The notes: a model not told the origin generated them from the letters alone. A stretch of 64,000 bases of DNA from Alloalcanivorax balearicus MACL04 (GCF_025532145.1 NZ_ARXS01000004.1:177195-241194), one strand, 5' to 3'; positions 15,438-26,131 are shown, counted from the first letter of the stretch. Program-made: numbers and translations.

Positions 15438-15893
15438 ATGTCAAAACGCACGGAACAGATCAGGGAGCTGCTGGCTCCGGTAGTCAACGACATGGGCTAC
15501 GAGCTCTGGGGTATCGAATACCTGCAGGGGCGTGGCGCGGTATTGCGTCTGTACATTGATCATGAAGCCGGCATCACCGTGGACGATTGTGTCGCGGTGA
15601 GCCATGAAGTCAGTGGCGTGCTCGACGTGGAAGACCCTATCCCCGGCGAGTTCAACCTTGAAGTGTCCTCTCCGGGCATGGATCGGCCGCTGTTCGAACT
15701 TTCCCAGTTTGAACGTTACCTCGGCGAGCAGGTGCAACTGAAACTGTTGGCCCCGGTAGCGGGCAAGCGCAAGATGATGGCGACTCTGGTGGCTGTCGAT
15801 GGTGATACGCTGGTGGTGATGCTCAATGGCGACACTCTGCGTATTCCTTACAGTCAGGTGGACCGCGCTCGTCTGGAGCCACGCTTCGACTGA
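15438..15893 (+). CDS. rimP: Ribosome maturation factor RimP
   Basis: 151 aa. The YhbC-type N-terminal domain (ELWGIEYLQGRGAVLRLYID, then DDCVAVSHEVSGVLDVEDP) and the SM-like C-terminal domain ending IPYSQVDRARLEPRF are present. It acts in 30S assembly. It is the first protein gene of the rimP-nusA-infB-rbfA-truB-rpsO-pnp cluster. Confidence 0.95.
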   Translation: MSKRTEQIRELLAPVVNDMGYELWGIEYLQGRGAVLRLYIDHEAGITVDDCVAVSHEVSGVLDVEDPIPGEFNLEVSSPGMDRPLFELSQFERYLGEQVQLKLLAPVAGKRKMMATLVAVDGDTLVVMLNGDTLRIPYSQVDRARLEPRFD

Positions 15894-15928
15894 GCGTGAC
15901 CTGAAAAAACCTTTGTAAAGGCCTGGCC

Positions 15929-17434
15929 ATGAACAAAGAGATCCTGCTGGTAGCGGAAACCGTTTCCAACGAGAAAGGCGTCAGTCGTGACGTCATTTTC
16001 GAGGCCATCGAACTGGCCCTGGCGGCGGCAACCAAAAAACGTTTCAAGGAAGAAGACGTGGAGATCCGCGTGCACATCGACCGGGTTACCGGTGATTCCC
16101 GCACCTTCCGCGTCTGGCATGTGGTGCCCGATGAAGACCTCTATGAGTTCGGCAGACAGCTGACTCTCGACGAGGCCCACGAGCACGACGAGAACCTGCG
16201 GATTGGCGACGTTTACGAGGAAGAAGTGGAATCCGAGGCCTTCGGCCGTATCGGTGCCCAGACCGCCAAGCAGGTGATCGTGCAGAAAGTGCGTGAGGCC
16301 GAGCGTCATCAGGTGATCGAGGAATATCGCGACCGCATCGGTGAGCTGATCAGTGGCACGGTGAAGAAGGCCACGCGTGACGCCATCATTCTGGATCTGG
16401 GTGGTAATGCCGAAGCGCTGATCACCCGTGAGCACATGATCTCGCGTGAGAGCGTGCGCCAGAACGACCGTGTACGCGCTTATCTGTTGGGCGTGAACGA
16501 AGAAAATCGCGGCCCGCAATTGTTCGCCAGCCGGGCTTGCCCGGAGATGCTGATCGAATTGTTCAAGATCGAAGTGCCGGAGATCGGCGAGGAACTGATC
16601 GAGATCAAAGGTGCCGCCCGCGATCCGGGCTCCCGCGCCAAGATCGCGGTGAAGACCAACGATCAGCGCATCGATCCGGTGGGGGCTTGTGTCGGTATGC
16701 GCGGTGCTCGCGTGCAGGCGGTGTCCAATGAACTCGCCGGCGAGCGCATCGACATCGTGCTGTGGGACGATAACCCGGCACAGTTGGTAATCAATGCGAT
16801 GCAGCCGGCGGAAGTAGCGTCCATCGTGATGGACGAAGAAAGTCATTCCATGGACATCGCCGTGGAAGACGAATCCGCCCTGGCCCAGGCCATCGGACGC
16901 AGCGGTCAGAACATCCGCCTCGCCTCCGAGCTGACCGGCTGGGAGCTGAATGTGATGACGCTCGATGATGCGCAGAACAAACAGCAGGAAGAAGCCCAGG
17001 TGGCCATGGAAACCTTCATGAGCCTGCTGGATGTGGATGAAGATGTGGCGGCGATTCTGGTGGAAGAAGGCTTCACCTCCCTGGAGGAAGTGGCTTATGT
17101 GCCCACCGAGGAAATGCTCGCCATTGAAGGCTTCGACGAAGATGTCGTCGAAGCGTTGCGCCAGCGCGCCAAGGACGCTTTGTTGACCCGCGCGCTGGTG
17201 TCCGAAGAGAAATTTGAATCGGCCGAACCCGCCGACGACTTGCTGGGTATGGACGGCATGACCCGCGATCTGGCGGTGGAATTGGCCTCCCGTGGCATTG
17301 TCACCATGGAAGACCTTGCCGAACAAGCGGTGGATGACTTGCTGGATATTGAAGGGATCAACGAAGAGCAAGCGGCTCAGTTGATCATGACCGCCCGCGC
17401 TCCCTGGTTTGAAGATGAGAACGCCGGTGAGTAA
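15929..17434 (+). CDS. nusA: Transcription termination/antitermination factor NusA
   Basis: 501 aa. The order is N-terminal RNA polymerase-binding domain, S1 domain (about 135-200, [20 protein letters not shown]), KH1 and KH2 ([29 protein letters not shown]), and two acidic C-terminal repeats ([13 protein letters not shown]..., ERALV...[12 protein letters not shown]) that bind the alpha subunit and relieve autoinhibition. It modulates pausing, termination and rRNA antitermination. AAGG lies seven bases before the ATG. Confidence 0.97.
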   Translation: MNKEILLVAETVSNEKGVSRDVIFEAIELALAAATKKRFKEEDVEIRVHIDRVTGDSRTFRVWHVVPDEDLYEFGRQLTLDEAHEHDENLRIGDVYEEEVESEAFGRIGAQTAKQVIVQKVREAERHQVIEEYRDRIGELISGTVKKATRDAIILDLGGNAEALITREHMISRESVRQNDRVRAYLLGVNEENRGPQLFASRACPEMLIELFKIEVPEIGEELIEIKGAARDPGSRAKIAVKTNDQRIDPVGACVGMRGARVQAVSNELAGERIDIVLWDDNPAQLVINAMQPAEVASIVMDEESHSMDIAVEDESALAQAIGRSGQNIRLASELTGWELNVMTLDDAQNKQQEEAQVAMETFMSLLDVDEDVAAILVEEGFTSLEEVAYVPTEEMLAIEGFDEDVVEALRQRAKDALLTRALVSEEKFESAEPADDLLGMDGMTRDLAVELASRGIVTMEDLAEQAVDDLLDIEGINEEQAAQLIMTARAPWFEDENAGE

Positions 17435-17487
17435 GTAGAGCGGTGGGGCAGGGCGCCACCATAAGCGGACAGGAGAGTGTTGCTGAC

Positions 17488-20208
17488 ATGGCAGAAACGA
17501 CCGTAAAAAGTCTGGCAGAGGTTGTGAAGATTCCGGTGGATACGCTGCTTTCGCAGATGAAAGACGCCGGACTTCGTCACACCGACGCAGGTGATGTGGT
17601 CTCCGATGAACAGAAGCAGCAGCTGCTCGCGCATCTGCGTAAGTCCCATGGCGCCCAGGACGCGGAGCCCAAGAAGATCACCCTCAAACGTCGCTCCACC
17701 AGCACCATCAAGACGACGGGTACCGCCGGTAAAGCGAAAACCGTGAACGTGGAAGTGCGCAAGAAGCGTACCTACGTGAAGCGTGAGTCCATCGAAGAGC
17801 AAGAGCGTTTGGAAGCGGAGCGTCAGGCGGAGGAAGAAGCCCGTCTGAAGGCCGAGGAAGAGGCCCGCCGCGCCGAGGAAGAAGCCCGCCGCAAGGCGGA
17901 GGAAGAGGCTCGTCGCAAGCAGGAAGAAGAGGACGCTCGCCGCGCTGAGGAAGATGCGCGCCGTAAAGCTCTGGAAGCTGATAGTGCGGCTCAGGGTGGT
18001 ACGGAGAAAGAGGCCGAGGACAAGAGCAAGCGCGTTTCCGTGCCGAAGACCGCCAAAAAAGCCGACAAGGTGGAGACGGCGGAAGAGCGTGCCAAGCGCG
18101 AAGAGGAAGAGCGTAAGCAGCGCGAGGCCGAGGAAGCACGGCGCAAGCAGGAAGCCGAAGCCCGCCGCAAGGCGGAGGAAGAAGCTGCCCGACGTACCGC
18201 CGAGGAAGCCCAACGTATCGCCGAGGAGCTGGAGAAGCGCGGCGGTGAACAGTCCCAGGAGAAGAAGGAAGAGGAAGACGACAAGGCCTCCTCCATCGTC
18301 CGGGATGCCGTGGAAGCCGGGTACCGTACCGAGGAACGGCAATCGCGCCGGCGTCGTCGCAAACCCAAGAGTGGCGGCGTGGTCCACGGCCAGATGAAGA
18401 GCTCCATGAACCGGGAGCACGGGTTTAAAAGCCCCACGGAGAAAATGGTGTACGACGTAGAAATTCCGGAAACCATCACCGTGGCGGAACTGGCTCAGCG
18501 CATGAACATCAAGGCCAAGGAACTGATCAAGGCCATGATGAAAATGGGCGAGATGGCCACCGTCAATCAGTTTATCGACCAGGAAACCGCTGTCCTTCTC
18601 ACCGAGGAAATGGGCCACACTCCAAAACTGGTGAAAGGCGAGGAAGAGGCTCTGGAGGACGATCTGGCGTCTCTGGTGGACCGTTCTGGAGAGCAGGAAG
18701 TCTCCCGTGCACCGGTAGTGACCATCATGGGGCACGTCGACCATGGTAAAACCTCCCTGCTGGACTATATCCGCCGCGCCAAAGTGGCCGCCGGTGAAGC
18801 CGGGGGGATTACCCAGCACATCGGTGCCTACCATGTGAACACCGAACACGGCATGATCACCTTCCTGGATACCCCGGGCCACGCCGCCTTCACCGCCATG
18901 CGTGCCCGCGGTGCCAAGGCCACCGATATCGTGATTATCGTGGTGGCCGCGGATGACGGTGTGATGCCGCAGACGGAAGAAGCGATCAATCACGCCAAGG
19001 CCGCCGGCGTGCCGATCATCATCGCGGTGAACAAGATCGACAAGGAACAGGCCGACCCTGATCGGGTCAAGAACGAACTGGCCGCCAAGGACGTGATCCC
19101 CGAGGAGTGGGGGGGCGACATTCAGTTCGTCAACGTCTCCGCGCACAGTGGTGAGGGCGTTGATTCCCTGCTGGAATCAGTGTTGCTGCAGTCCGAACTG
19201 CTGGAACTGAAAGCCGCCGCCGTGGGCCCCGCCAGTGGCGTGGTGATTGAATCCCGGGTGGAAAAAGGCCGGGGCAACGTGGCCTCCATCCTGGTCCAGG
19301 CCGGTGAGCTGGAAGTGGGCGATATGCTGCTGGCCGGCGCATGCTTCGGCCGTGTTCGCGCCCTGGTGGATGAGAATGGCCAGCAAGTGAATAAAGTGGG
19401 GCCGTCCATTCCGGTGGAAGTGCTTGGTCTGAACGGTGCGCCGGAGGCCGGCGAGCAGGTTCAGGTGGTGCCGGACGAGAAGAAAGCCCGTGAAGTGGCT
19501 GAATTCCGTCAGGACCGTGACCGTGACGTCAAACTCAAGCGCCAGCAGGCGTCCAAACTGGAAAACCTGTTCCAGAACATGGGCTCCGAGGAAACCAAGC
19601 ACGTCAATATCGTGCTCAAGGCCGATGTTCGCGGTTCCCTGGAGGCGTTGATCGGCGCGCTGACCGACCTGTCCACGGATGAGGTGAAAGTGGGGCTGGT
19701 CTCCACTGGTGTCGGCGCGATCAACGAGTCCGACGTCAATCTGGCGATGACCAGTGAGGCGGTACTGCTCGGCTTTAACGTGCGGGCGGACGCCAAGGCC
19801 AAGCGCCTGTGCGAAGCGGAAGGCATAGACCTGCGTTATTACAGCGTGATCTATGAACTGATCGACGACGTGAAACAGGCCATGAGCGGTCTGCTGGCAC
19901 CGGAGAAACGCGAGGAGATCCTTGGCGTGGCCCAGGTGCGGGATGTCTTCCGCTCCTCCAAGTTTGGTGCCGTGGCCGGCTGTATGGTGGTGGAAGGTAC
20001 CCTCCATCGAAACCGTCCGATCCGTGTACTGCGTGACGATGTGGTGGTCTTCGAGGGTGAGCTGGAATCCCTGCGCCGCTTCAAGGACGACGTCCAGGAA
20101 GTTCGTAATGGCATGGAGTGTGGTATCGCCGTGAAGAGCTACAACGACGTCAAGGAAGGCGACAAGATCGAAGTCTTCGAAGTGAAGGAGGTGGCGCGCT
20201 TCCTGTAA
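17488..20208 (+). CDS. infB: Translation initiation factor IF-2
   Basis: 906 aa from ATG 17488; the upstream in-frame region is not family-like. The N-terminus [18 protein letters not shown] is the IF2 N-domain, followed by a highly charged Glu/Arg/Lys/Ala coiled coil (about 100-280) and a second IF2_N domain. The GTPase has G1 [10 protein letters not shown]3 DTPGHAAF and G4 NKID; domains II, III and IV follow. It delivers fMet-tRNA to the 30S subunit. Coding lies directly between nusA and rbfA. Confidence 0.97.
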   Translation: MAETTVKSLAEVVKIPVDTLLSQMKDAGLRHTDAGDVVSDEQKQQLLAHLRKSHGAQDAEPKKITLKRRSTSTIKTTGTAGKAKTVNVEVRKKRTYVKRESIEEQERLEAERQAEEEARLKAEEEARRAEEEARRKAEEEARRKQEEEDARRAEEDARRKALEADSAAQGGTEKEAEDKSKRVSVPKTAKKADKVETAEERAKREEEERKQREAEEARRKQEAEARRKAEEEAARRTAEEAQRIAEELEKRGGEQSQEKKEEEDDKASSIVRDAVEAGYRTEERQSRRRRRKPKSGGVVHGQMKSSMNREHGFKSPTEKMVYDVEIPETITVAELAQRMNIKAKELIKAMMKMGEMATVNQFIDQETAVLLTEEMGHTPKLVKGEEEALEDDLASLVDRSGEQEVSRAPVVTIMGHVDHGKTSLLDYIRRAKVAAGEAGGITQHIGAYHVNTEHGMITFLDTPGHAAFTAMRARGAKATDIVIIVVAADDGVMPQTEEAINHAKAAGVPIIIAVNKIDKEQADPDRVKNELAAKDVIPEEWGGDIQFVNVSAHSGEGVDSLLESVLLQSELLELKAAAVGPASGVVIESRVEKGRGNVASILVQAGELEVGDMLLAGACFGRVRALVDENGQQVNKVGPSIPVEVLGLNGAPEAGEQVQVVPDEKKAREVAEFRQDRDRDVKLKRQQASKLENLFQNMGSEETKHVNIVLKADVRGSLEALIGALTDLSTDEVKVGLVSTGVGAINESDVNLAMTSEAVLLGFNVRADAKAKRLCEAEGIDLRYYSVIYELIDDVKQAMSGLLAPEKREEILGVAQVRDVFRSSKFGAVAGCMVVEGTLHRNRPIRVLRDDVVVFEGELESLRRFKDDVQEVRNGMECGIAVKSYNDVKEGDKIEVFEVKEVARFL

Positions 20209-20221
20209 GCGCGCCCGCACT

Positions 20222-20632
20222 ATGAGTCGTCATCGCCGTCCCCAAGGTTTTCAGCGTACTGACCGTATTGCTGATCAGATTCAACGCGAACTGGCCCGGG
20301 TCCTGCGGTTTGAAATGAAGGATCCGCGTGTGGACATGGTGACGATTCAGGACGTCCGGGTTTCCCGGGACCTGTCCTTCGCCGATGTGTATTTCACATT
20401 GCTGGGGCGGGACGCGGACGCCGGAACCGAGGCCGAAGCCGTACTGGGCGGTGCCGCCGGCTTCCTGCGCAGCACCCTGGCCCAGACTCTGAATACCCGC
20501 ACCACGCCCCGGCTACGTTTCCATTACGACCTGACCCCCGAAAATGCCTCTCGGCTGTCACAGCTGATTGACGAGGCGCGGGCGGAGGACCGGGCACAAA
20601 GCCCGGATCAGGAAGACCAAGACCACGATTGA
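20222..20632 (+). CDS. rbfA: Ribosome-binding factor A
   Basis: 136 aa with the KH-type fold: RTDRIADQIQRELARVLRFEMKDPR near the start, DLSFADVYFTLLG and a late RLRFHYDLTPENASRLSQLI. The acidic C-terminal tail (AEDRAQSPDQEDQDHD) is species-variable. It is needed for 16S 5'-end maturation and cold adaptation. It starts 13 bases after infB. Confidence 0.95.
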   Translation: MSRHRRPQGFQRTDRIADQIQRELARVLRFEMKDPRVDMVTIQDVRVSRDLSFADVYFTLLGRDADAGTEAEAVLGGAAGFLRSTLAQTLNTRTTPRLRFHYDLTPENASRLSQLIDEARAEDRAQSPDQEDQDHD

Positions 20633-20649
20633 TCTCGGAGCATAAGACG

Positions 20650-21567
20650 GTGGGAAAACGACGCCGCGGAGGCCGTCCTCTGAATGGCATTTTGTTGTTG
20701 GACAAAACCGATGGTGTGACCAGCAACGGGGCTTTGCAAATGGCCAAGCGTATGTTCGCCGCGGCCAAGGCCGGGCACACTGGTAGCCTGGATCCGCTCG
20801 CTACTGGCATGTTGCCAGTGTGTTTCGGCGAGGCGACCAAATTCAGTCAGTTTCTGCTCGACGCGGATAAACGCTACCGGGTCACCGCGCGTCTTGGCGT
20901 GACCACGGAAACCGGCGATGCCGACGGTGAGGTGGTGGAAACCCGCCCGGTATCGGTCACCGAGGCCCAGGTTCTGACCGCGCTGGACCGTTTCCTGGGG
21001 GAAATCGAGCAGGTGCCGAGTATGTATTCGGCGATCAAGCACAATGGCACACCGCTGTATAAGCTGGCGCGGGAAGGCATTACCGTTGAGCGCGAGCCGC
21101 GCCAGGTGACCATTCACGAAATTCGCGAGGCGCGCCTGGAAGGCGAGGACCTGACGTTTGAGGTGGCCTGTTCCAAGGGCACTTATGTGCGTTCCCTGGT
21201 GGAAGACCTGGGCGCGGCGCTTGGCTGTGGCGGTCACGTGATCGCCCTGCGGCGCCTGTCCGCCGGTCCTTATCCGGAGGAGCGGATGATTACCCTGGAG
21301 CAGTTGGGGCTGCTCAAGGAGCAGGGTGGATTCGAGGCAATTGATGATTTGCTCTTGCCTTTATCCACCAGCGTGGCAGACTGGCCGCGCGTCAATCTGG
21401 GTGACAACGCGGCGTATTATCTGCGCCAGGGTCAGCCGGTGATGGCCAGTGACCGCCCGGCCGAGGGCTGGGTCAGTCTTTATCAGGCTTCCACGGAACA
21501 GTTCCTGGGGGTCGGAGAAGTACTGGAGGATGGGCGAATAGCGCCTCGTCGTCTGGTATCGGAGTGA
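20650..21567 (+). CDS. truB: tRNA pseudouridine-55 synthase TruB
   Basis: 305 aa from a GTG start with GGAG nine bases upstream. Earlier in-frame codons overlap rbfA and lack a ribosome site. The catalytic aspartate is D48 in GHTGSLDPLATGMLP. SMYSAIKHNGTPLYKLAREG and CSKGTYVRSLVEDLG are family signatures, with a C-terminal PUA-like part. It makes psi-55 in the T-loop of all elongator tRNAs. Confidence 0.95.
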   Translation: MGKRRRGGRPLNGILLLDKTDGVTSNGALQMAKRMFAAAKAGHTGSLDPLATGMLPVCFGEATKFSQFLLDADKRYRVTARLGVTTETGDADGEVVETRPVSVTEAQVLTALDRFLGEIEQVPSMYSAIKHNGTPLYKLAREGITVEREPRQVTIHEIREARLEGEDLTFEVACSKGTYVRSLVEDLGAALGCGGHVIALRRLSAGPYPEERMITLEQLGLLKEQGGFEAIDDLLLPLSTSVADWPRVNLGDNAAYYLRQGQPVMASDRPAEGWVSLYQASTEQFLGVGEVLEDGRIAPRRLVSE

Positions 21568-21602
21568 CCCGGTCGGGTCGCGCAAGCAGGACGGCAGCTA
21601 TA

Positions 21603-21642
21603 AATATGCATGGCTGACCGTGACTAATGTTGCATATTGGAG
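21603..21642 (+). promoter_or_regulatory. Inverted repeat abutting the rpsO ribosome-binding site
   Basis: AATATGCA (21603-21610) and TGCATATT (21631-21638) are perfect complements around a 20-base loop, and the 3' arm touches the Shine-Dalgarno GGAG (21639-21642) of rpsO. In E. coli S15 represses its own translation through a leader structure. This stem is in the right place for that role, but S15 binding is inferred. Confidence 0.45.
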
Positions 21643-21650
21643 TGTATACA

Positions 21651-21920
21651 ATGGCTTTGAGCGTCGAAAAGAAAGCGGAAATCCTGAAGGAATTCGGTCG
21701 TAAGGAAGGGGACTCCGGTTCCCCGGAAGTGCAGGTTGCCCTGCTGACCGAGAACATTAACCAGCTGCAGGGTCACTTCAAGGCCCACAACAAGGACCAC
21801 CACAGCCGTCGTGGTCTGATCCGCATGGTTAACCAGCGCCGTAAGCTGCTGGACTACCTGGCTGGCAAGGATCGTAGCCGCTACCTGCAGTTGATCGAGC
21901 GTCTGGGGCTGCGTCGCTAA
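21651..21920 (+). CDS. rpsO: 30S ribosomal protein S15
   Basis: 89 aa, the universal bacterial length. [18 protein letters not shown] and the [11 protein letters not shown] motif that contacts 16S h20-h22 are intact; the end is [11 protein letters not shown]. The ATG has GGAG eight bases upstream. It precedes pnp, as in E. coli and pseudomonads. Confidence 0.98.
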   Translation: MALSVEKKAEILKEFGRKEGDSGSPEVQVALLTENINQLQGHFKAHNKDHHSRRGLIRMVNQRRKLLDYLAGKDRSRYLQLIERLGLRR

Positions 21921-21946
21921 GCCCTGGTCATGTTCGATTCACGACG

Positions 21947-21979
21947 GAAGCTCGGCCATGCCGGGCTTCTGTTGTTTTT
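21947..21979 (+). terminator. Intrinsic terminator after rpsO
   Basis: Stem GAAGCTCGGC/GCCGGGCTTC (21947-21956, 21960-21969) with loop CAT, then a T-rich tract (TGTTGTTTTT). It separates rpsO from pnp, and read-through or a pnp promoter would be needed downstream. Confidence 0.8.
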
Positions 21980-22048
21980 GGCGTACCGAAAAAGCAGTGA
22001 CGAATGCCGGGACGATCCATGGTGAATGAAGGCTATGGCGCCCACGGA

Positions 22049-22070
22049 GCCAGGGTTATGATGCCCTGGC
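22049..22070 (+). promoter_or_regulatory. Hairpin in the pnp leader
   Basis: GCCAGGG/CCCTGGC with an eight-base loop, 39 bases before the pnp ATG. In E. coli, RNase III cleaves a pnp leader hairpin and PNPase then represses its own message. This stem is a candidate for the same job, on position only. Confidence 0.4.
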
Positions 22071-22108
22071 AAAGACTGATGGAAGAGTGAAGAGAAGAGA
22101 CGAGAGAT

Positions 22109-24202
22109 ATGTTCAATATAGTGCGCAAAGAGATTCAATACGGCGCGGATACCGTGGTGCTGGAAACCGGGCAAATCGCCCGTCAGGCCACCGCCGCCGT
22201 TATGGTCACCATCGGTGACACCCAGGTCCTGGTGACCGTGGTGGGCAAGAAAGAAGCGGATCCCGGTAAAGGCTTTTTCCCGTTGACCGTGAACTACCAG
22301 GAAAAAACCTATTCCACTGGCCGCATTCCCGGTGGCTTCCTCAAGCGTGAAGGTCGTCCCAGCGAGAAGGAGACCCTCACCTGCCGCCTGATCGATCGCC
22401 CGATCCGGCCGCTGTTCCCCAACGGCTTCATGAACGAAGTGCAGATCGTTGCCACCGTGATGTCCTCCGACAAGAACCGCGATCCGGACATCGCCGCCAT
22501 GATCGGCACTTCCGCCGCCCTGGCGATTTCCGGGATTCCGTTCAATGGCCCGATCGGCGCCGCCCGGGTGGGCTTCAAGGACGGTATGTACCTGCTCAAC
22601 CCCAGCTACTCCGAGCTGGAAGAATCCCTGCTCAACCTGGTGGTGGCGGGTACCGAGCCGGCCGTGCTGATGGTGGAATCCGAAGCCCAGGAGCTGAGCG
22701 AGGACCAGATGCTGGGCGCCGTACTTTACGGCCATCAGGAAATGCAAACCGTTATTCAGGGCATCAAGGCTTTCGCCCAGGAAGTGGGCACCCCGGCTTG
22801 GGAGTGGCAGGCGCCGGCGGAAAACGCCGAGCTGAAAGCCGCGATCAAAGCCAAATACGAAGGCGCCCTGGCCGAGGCTTACACCATCACCGAAAAACAG
22901 GCGCGCTACACCAAAGTGGGTGAGCTGCGTGACGCTTGCGTGGCCGAGTTCGTCACTGAAGATGAGAACAGCCCGGAAGCCGGCGAAGTAAAAAGCCTGT
23001 TCGGCAAGATCGAGAAGAACGTGGTGCGTGAGGGTGTATTGTCCGGCAAAGCACGTATCGACGGTCGTGCCCTGGATCAGGTTCGCGCGATTGACTGTAA
23101 AGTCGGGATGCTCAAGAAAACCCACGGTTCCGCCCTGTTTACCCGGGGTGAAACCCAGGCCATCGTTACCGCTACCCTCGGCGGCATGCGTGATGCCCAG
23201 TTTATCGACGCCCTGGAAGGCTCCCGTCAGGACCACTTCATGCTGCAGTACAACTTCCCCCCGTACTGCGTGGGTGAAACCGGCATGATCGGCTCTCCCA
23301 AGCGCCGTGAAATCGGGCACGGCCGTCTCGCCCGCCGCGGCGTGGAAGCGGTGGTGCCGAACGAGAAGGATTTCCCTTATACCATCCGTGTGGTCTCCGA
23401 GATCACCGAATCCAACGGCTCCTCCTCCATGGCCAGTGTGTGCGGCACCTCCATGGCGCTGATGGACGCCGGTGTGCCCCTGAGCGCTCCGGTGGCCGGT
23501 ATCGCCATGGGTCTGGTGAAGGAAGAGGACGGCCGTTTCGCGGTGCTGTCCGACATCCTGGGTGACGAGGACCACCTGGGCGACATGGACTTCAAAGTGG
23601 CCGGCACCGAGCGTGGCGTGACCGCGCTGCAGATGGATATCAAGATCGAGGGCATCACCGAAGAGATCATGGAGAAAGCGCTGGAACAGGCTCAGCGCGG
23701 CCGCCTGCATATCCTCGGCGAAATGGCCAAGGCGATCTCCGTGTCCCGTGACCAGGTTTCCGACAATGCGCCGACCCTGCTCACCATGAAGATCAATTCG
23801 GAGAAAATCCGCGATGTGATTGGTAAAGGTGGCGCGGTGATCCGGGCTCTGACCGAGGAAACCAGCTGTACCATCGACATCGAGGACGACGGCAGCATCA
23901 AGATCTACGGCGAGACCCGTGAAGCGGCCCAGGAAGCGCAACGCCGCATCGAGGAAATCACCGCCGAGGCCGAAGTGGACAAAATCTACGAAGGCGAAGT
24001 GACCCGCGTGGTGGATTTCGGTGCTTTCGTACGCATCATGCCCGGTACCGAAGGGCTTCTGCACATTTCCCAGATCGCCGAAGAACGTGTGGAGAAGGTC
24101 TCCGATTACGTCAAGGAAGGTGATGTGATCCGGGTGAAAGTGCTGGATGTGGACCAGCGTGGCCGCATCAAGCTGTCCATGAAGGAAGCGAAAGAAGGCT
24201 GA
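22109..24202 (+). CDS. pnp: Polyribonucleotide nucleotidyltransferase (PNPase)
   Basis: 697 aa. Two RNase PH domains are separated by an alpha-helical domain: the first contains [18 protein letters not shown] and the second holds the catalytic region [19 protein letters not shown] domain ([16 protein letters not shown]) and an S1 domain ([26 protein letters not shown]) follow. It degrades mRNA 3' to 5' by phosphorolysis, usually within the degradosome. Confidence 0.97.
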   Translation: MFNIVRKEIQYGADTVVLETGQIARQATAAVMVTIGDTQVLVTVVGKKEADPGKGFFPLTVNYQEKTYSTGRIPGGFLKREGRPSEKETLTCRLIDRPIRPLFPNGFMNEVQIVATVMSSDKNRDPDIAAMIGTSAALAISGIPFNGPIGAARVGFKDGMYLLNPSYSELEESLLNLVVAGTEPAVLMVESEAQELSEDQMLGAVLYGHQEMQTVIQGIKAFAQEVGTPAWEWQAPAENAELKAAIKAKYEGALAEAYTITEKQARYTKVGELRDACVAEFVTEDENSPEAGEVKSLFGKIEKNVVREGVLSGKARIDGRALDQVRAIDCKVGMLKKTHGSALFTRGETQAIVTATLGGMRDAQFIDALEGSRQDHFMLQYNFPPYCVGETGMIGSPKRREIGHGRLARRGVEAVVPNEKDFPYTIRVVSEITESNGSSSMASVCGTSMALMDAGVPLSAPVAGIAMGLVKEEDGRFAVLSDILGDEDHLGDMDFKVAGTERGVTALQMDIKIEGITEEIMEKALEQAQRGRLHILGEMAKAISVSRDQVSDNAPTLLTMKINSEKIRDVIGKGGAVIRALTEETSCTIDIEDDGSIKIYGETREAAQEAQRRIEEITAEAEVDKIYEGEVTRVVDFGAFVRIMPGTEGLLHISQIAEERVEKVSDYVKEGDVIRVKVLDVDQRGRIKLSMKEAKEG

Positions 24203-24240
24203 TTGCGCTTAATTGCACCCTTTCGGGAGTCAGCCAAAAT

Positions 24241-24268
24241 AAAAAGGCCCGCGGATGCGGGCCTTTTT
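24241..24268 (+). terminator. Intrinsic terminator after pnp
   Basis: Stem AAAAAGGCCCGC/GCGGGCCTTTTT with loop GGAT and a T-run. It closes the tRNA-fMet to pnp cluster. Confidence 0.93.
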
Positions 24269-24315
24269 AATGGTTCATCGCGGAATGACGGGAATGGGCG
24301 TCTCCATCGGGGACA

Positions 24316-24421
24316 CGGGTCTGTGCGGAGGCCTTCCGGGATCGCTGTAAATACATCCCTGTAAGCTCCCGGTTTGACGTCCCTGTCAAACAGGGTCCCG
24401 GAAGGCCTCCGGGCAGACCCG
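24316..24421. repeat. 106-base DNA palindrome with two inner hairpins
   Basis: 26-base arms (24316-24341 and 24396-24421) are inverted copies with only two mismatches. Between them lie two smaller hairpins, TACATCCCTGTA (24352-24363) and TTTGACGTCCCTGTCAAA (24373-24390), both showing TCCCT in the loop. The symmetry is far beyond chance. No ORF with a start site and family resemblance lies here. The 24269-24728 gap holds this element, a small hairpin (GGAGAGGG/CCCTCTCC near 24471-24495) and the next palindrome, and no gene that I can see. Confidence 0.8.
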
Positions 24422-24570
24422 CTTCGAGTGAACCGCCGCGTTCCGGACTCCAACGACGACGGACCTTTCCGGAGAGGGGAGAGGATGCCCTCTCCATCCC
24501 GGTGTGCTGGTTTGCTCGCGGTGGACAGGACATCCTTTCCCTTTCCAGAAACGGCCGTCGGTCATCTCGA

Positions 24571-24641
24571 AGCGGAGCCGTGTTACGCCTTTGCGGAACC
24601 TGCTTCACGACGTTCCCGCAACGGCGTAACACGGCTCCGCT
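24571..24641. repeat. 71-base near-perfect palindrome
   Basis: Arms 24571-24599 and 24612-24641 are inverted copies with about two mismatches and a one-base indel, around a 12-base loop. The outer 19 pairs are perfect. It could form a cruciform or a very stable RNA hairpin. It lies 87 bases from the stop of the antiporter gene, and neither strand has a T-run, so it is not a standard terminator. Confidence 0.8.
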
Positions 24642-24728
24642 GTCCCTGATGGAGGGCAATTCCAAATCCCGTCAAACCGCGATGAACTTTTTAATGCCTG
24701 ATCAAATGGTGCAGGGCTGATCCGTCGG

Positions 24729-26048
24729 TTACAACACCATGGCGGCGGTCCAGCCCGCCACCAGTAATGGCAGGTTATAGAACACAAAAGTCGGAATCAC
24801 GGTGTCCCGGATATGGTCATGCTGGCCGTCGGCGTTGAGCCCCGCTGAGGGGCCCAGCGTTGAATCCGAGGCCGGTGAGCCGGCGTCTCCAAGTGCCGCC
24901 GCGCTGCCTACCAGGGCCGCGGTGGCCAGGGGCGAAAAGCCCAGCGCCAGACACAGCGGCACATACAAGGTGGCGATAATCGGGATGGTGGAGAATGAGG
25001 AACCGATGCCGAGGGTGATGAATAACCCCAGCAGCAACAAGCCCGCCGCCGCCACACCGGGGCTGTTCAATTGGCCGGTGACGGCTTCCACCAGCAACGG
25101 CACCTGTCCGCCCCCTTTCACCACCGCCGCGTAGCCGTTGGCGGCGATCATGATGAAGCCGATCAAAGACATCATCTTCACGCCTTGAGTGAAGGCGTCC
25201 TGGGATTCCCGCCAGGGCACCACACCGCCGGCTGTGAACAGCAGAAAGCCGACCAGCGCGCCCAACACAATGGAGTCGGTGAGCAGTTGCAGGCTCACCG
25301 CGCTGCCCAGAGCGAGCGCCGCCACTACAAGCGTGCGTGGGGATAACCGTACCTGGTGGTCTTCGCCGGGTAAGGTTACTGGCCGATAATCCCGGGGGTT
25401 ACGAAACCACCACAGCGCCAGCAGCAGACCCGCCACCATGCCACCGGCTGGCAGCAGCATGGCCCGGGGAATCTGCTCCTTTGCCAGATCGAGGCCGGCC
25501 TGGGCCAGGCTGGGTTCCAGCTGTTTGTAGAGAAACAAGCTGCCAAAGCCTACCGGTAGCACCATGTAGGGCGTGATCAGCCCGAACGTCAGTACGCAGG
25601 CGGCCAGCCGCCGGTCCAGCCTGAGCCGGGCCATGACTCCAAGCAGGGGTGGCACCAGGATGGGGATGAAGGCGATATGCACCGGGATCAGATTCTGACT
25701 GATTACCGCGGCACCCAGCAGGACCAGAATGATCAGGTTGCGCAGCCGCCGCAGCTGTCCGGGGTCGGGTGTGCCGCCGAGGCGGCGGATCAGCCGTGCC
25801 GCCAGCCATTCGGTGACGCCGGAGCGGGCGATGCCCACCGCGAAAGCGCCCAGTAAGGCGTAGCTGAGAGCAATCGGAGCGCCGCCGCCCAGCCCTTCGG
25901 TGAACAGGGTCAGGGTGTCATGCAGGGACAGGCCACTGAACAGGCCGGCGGTGAGGGCGGCGCACACCAGCGCCAGAACCACATTCAGGCGCGCCAGGCT
26001 CAGGCCCATCAGAACCAGAACGGATATCACGACCGCATTGGTCAGCAT
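24729..26048 (-). CDS. Na+/H+ antiporter family protein (NhaC/YuiF-type)
   Basis: 439 aa with about 11-12 hydrophobic segments spread over its whole length. The N-terminus is a Na_H_antiport_2-like helix pair (VVISVLVLMGLSLARLNVVLALV). The later half has LGIGSSFSTIPIIATLYVPL and SAAALGDAGSPASDSTLGPS, a Ser/Thr/Asp-rich re-entrant motif typical of the NhaC superfamily. It probably exchanges sodium (or an organic ion) for protons at the inner membrane. The substrate cannot be told from sequence. It is divergent from marR across 176 bases. Confidence 0.75.
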   Translation of the reverse strand: MLTNAVVISVLVLMGLSLARLNVVLALVCAALTAGLFSGLSLHDTLTLFTEGLGGGAPIALSYALLGAFAVGIARSGVTEWLAARLIRRLGGTPDPGQLRRLRNLIILVLLGAAVISQNLIPVHIAFIPILVPPLLGVMARLRLDRRLAACVLTFGLITPYMVLPVGFGSLFLYKQLEPSLAQAGLDLAKEQIPRAMLLPAGGMVAGLLLALWWFRNPRDYRPVTLPGEDHQVRLSPRTLVVAALALGSAVSLQLLTDSIVLGALVGFLLFTAGGVVPWRESQDAFTQGVKMMSLIGFIMIAANGYAAVVKGGGQVPLLVEAVTGQLNSPGVAAAGLLLLGLFITLGIGSSFSTIPIIATLYVPLCLALGFSPLATAALVGSAAALGDAGSPASDSTLGPSAGLNADGQHDHIRDTVIPTFVFYNLPLLVAGWTAAMVL

Positions 26049-26131
26049 TGCATTGTCCTCGACGCTGGTGCTCGCGAGGGGCGCAGTCTACCGGGGTTGA
26101 CTATGGCTGTCTCCGGTGAGGGCGCGGATAT

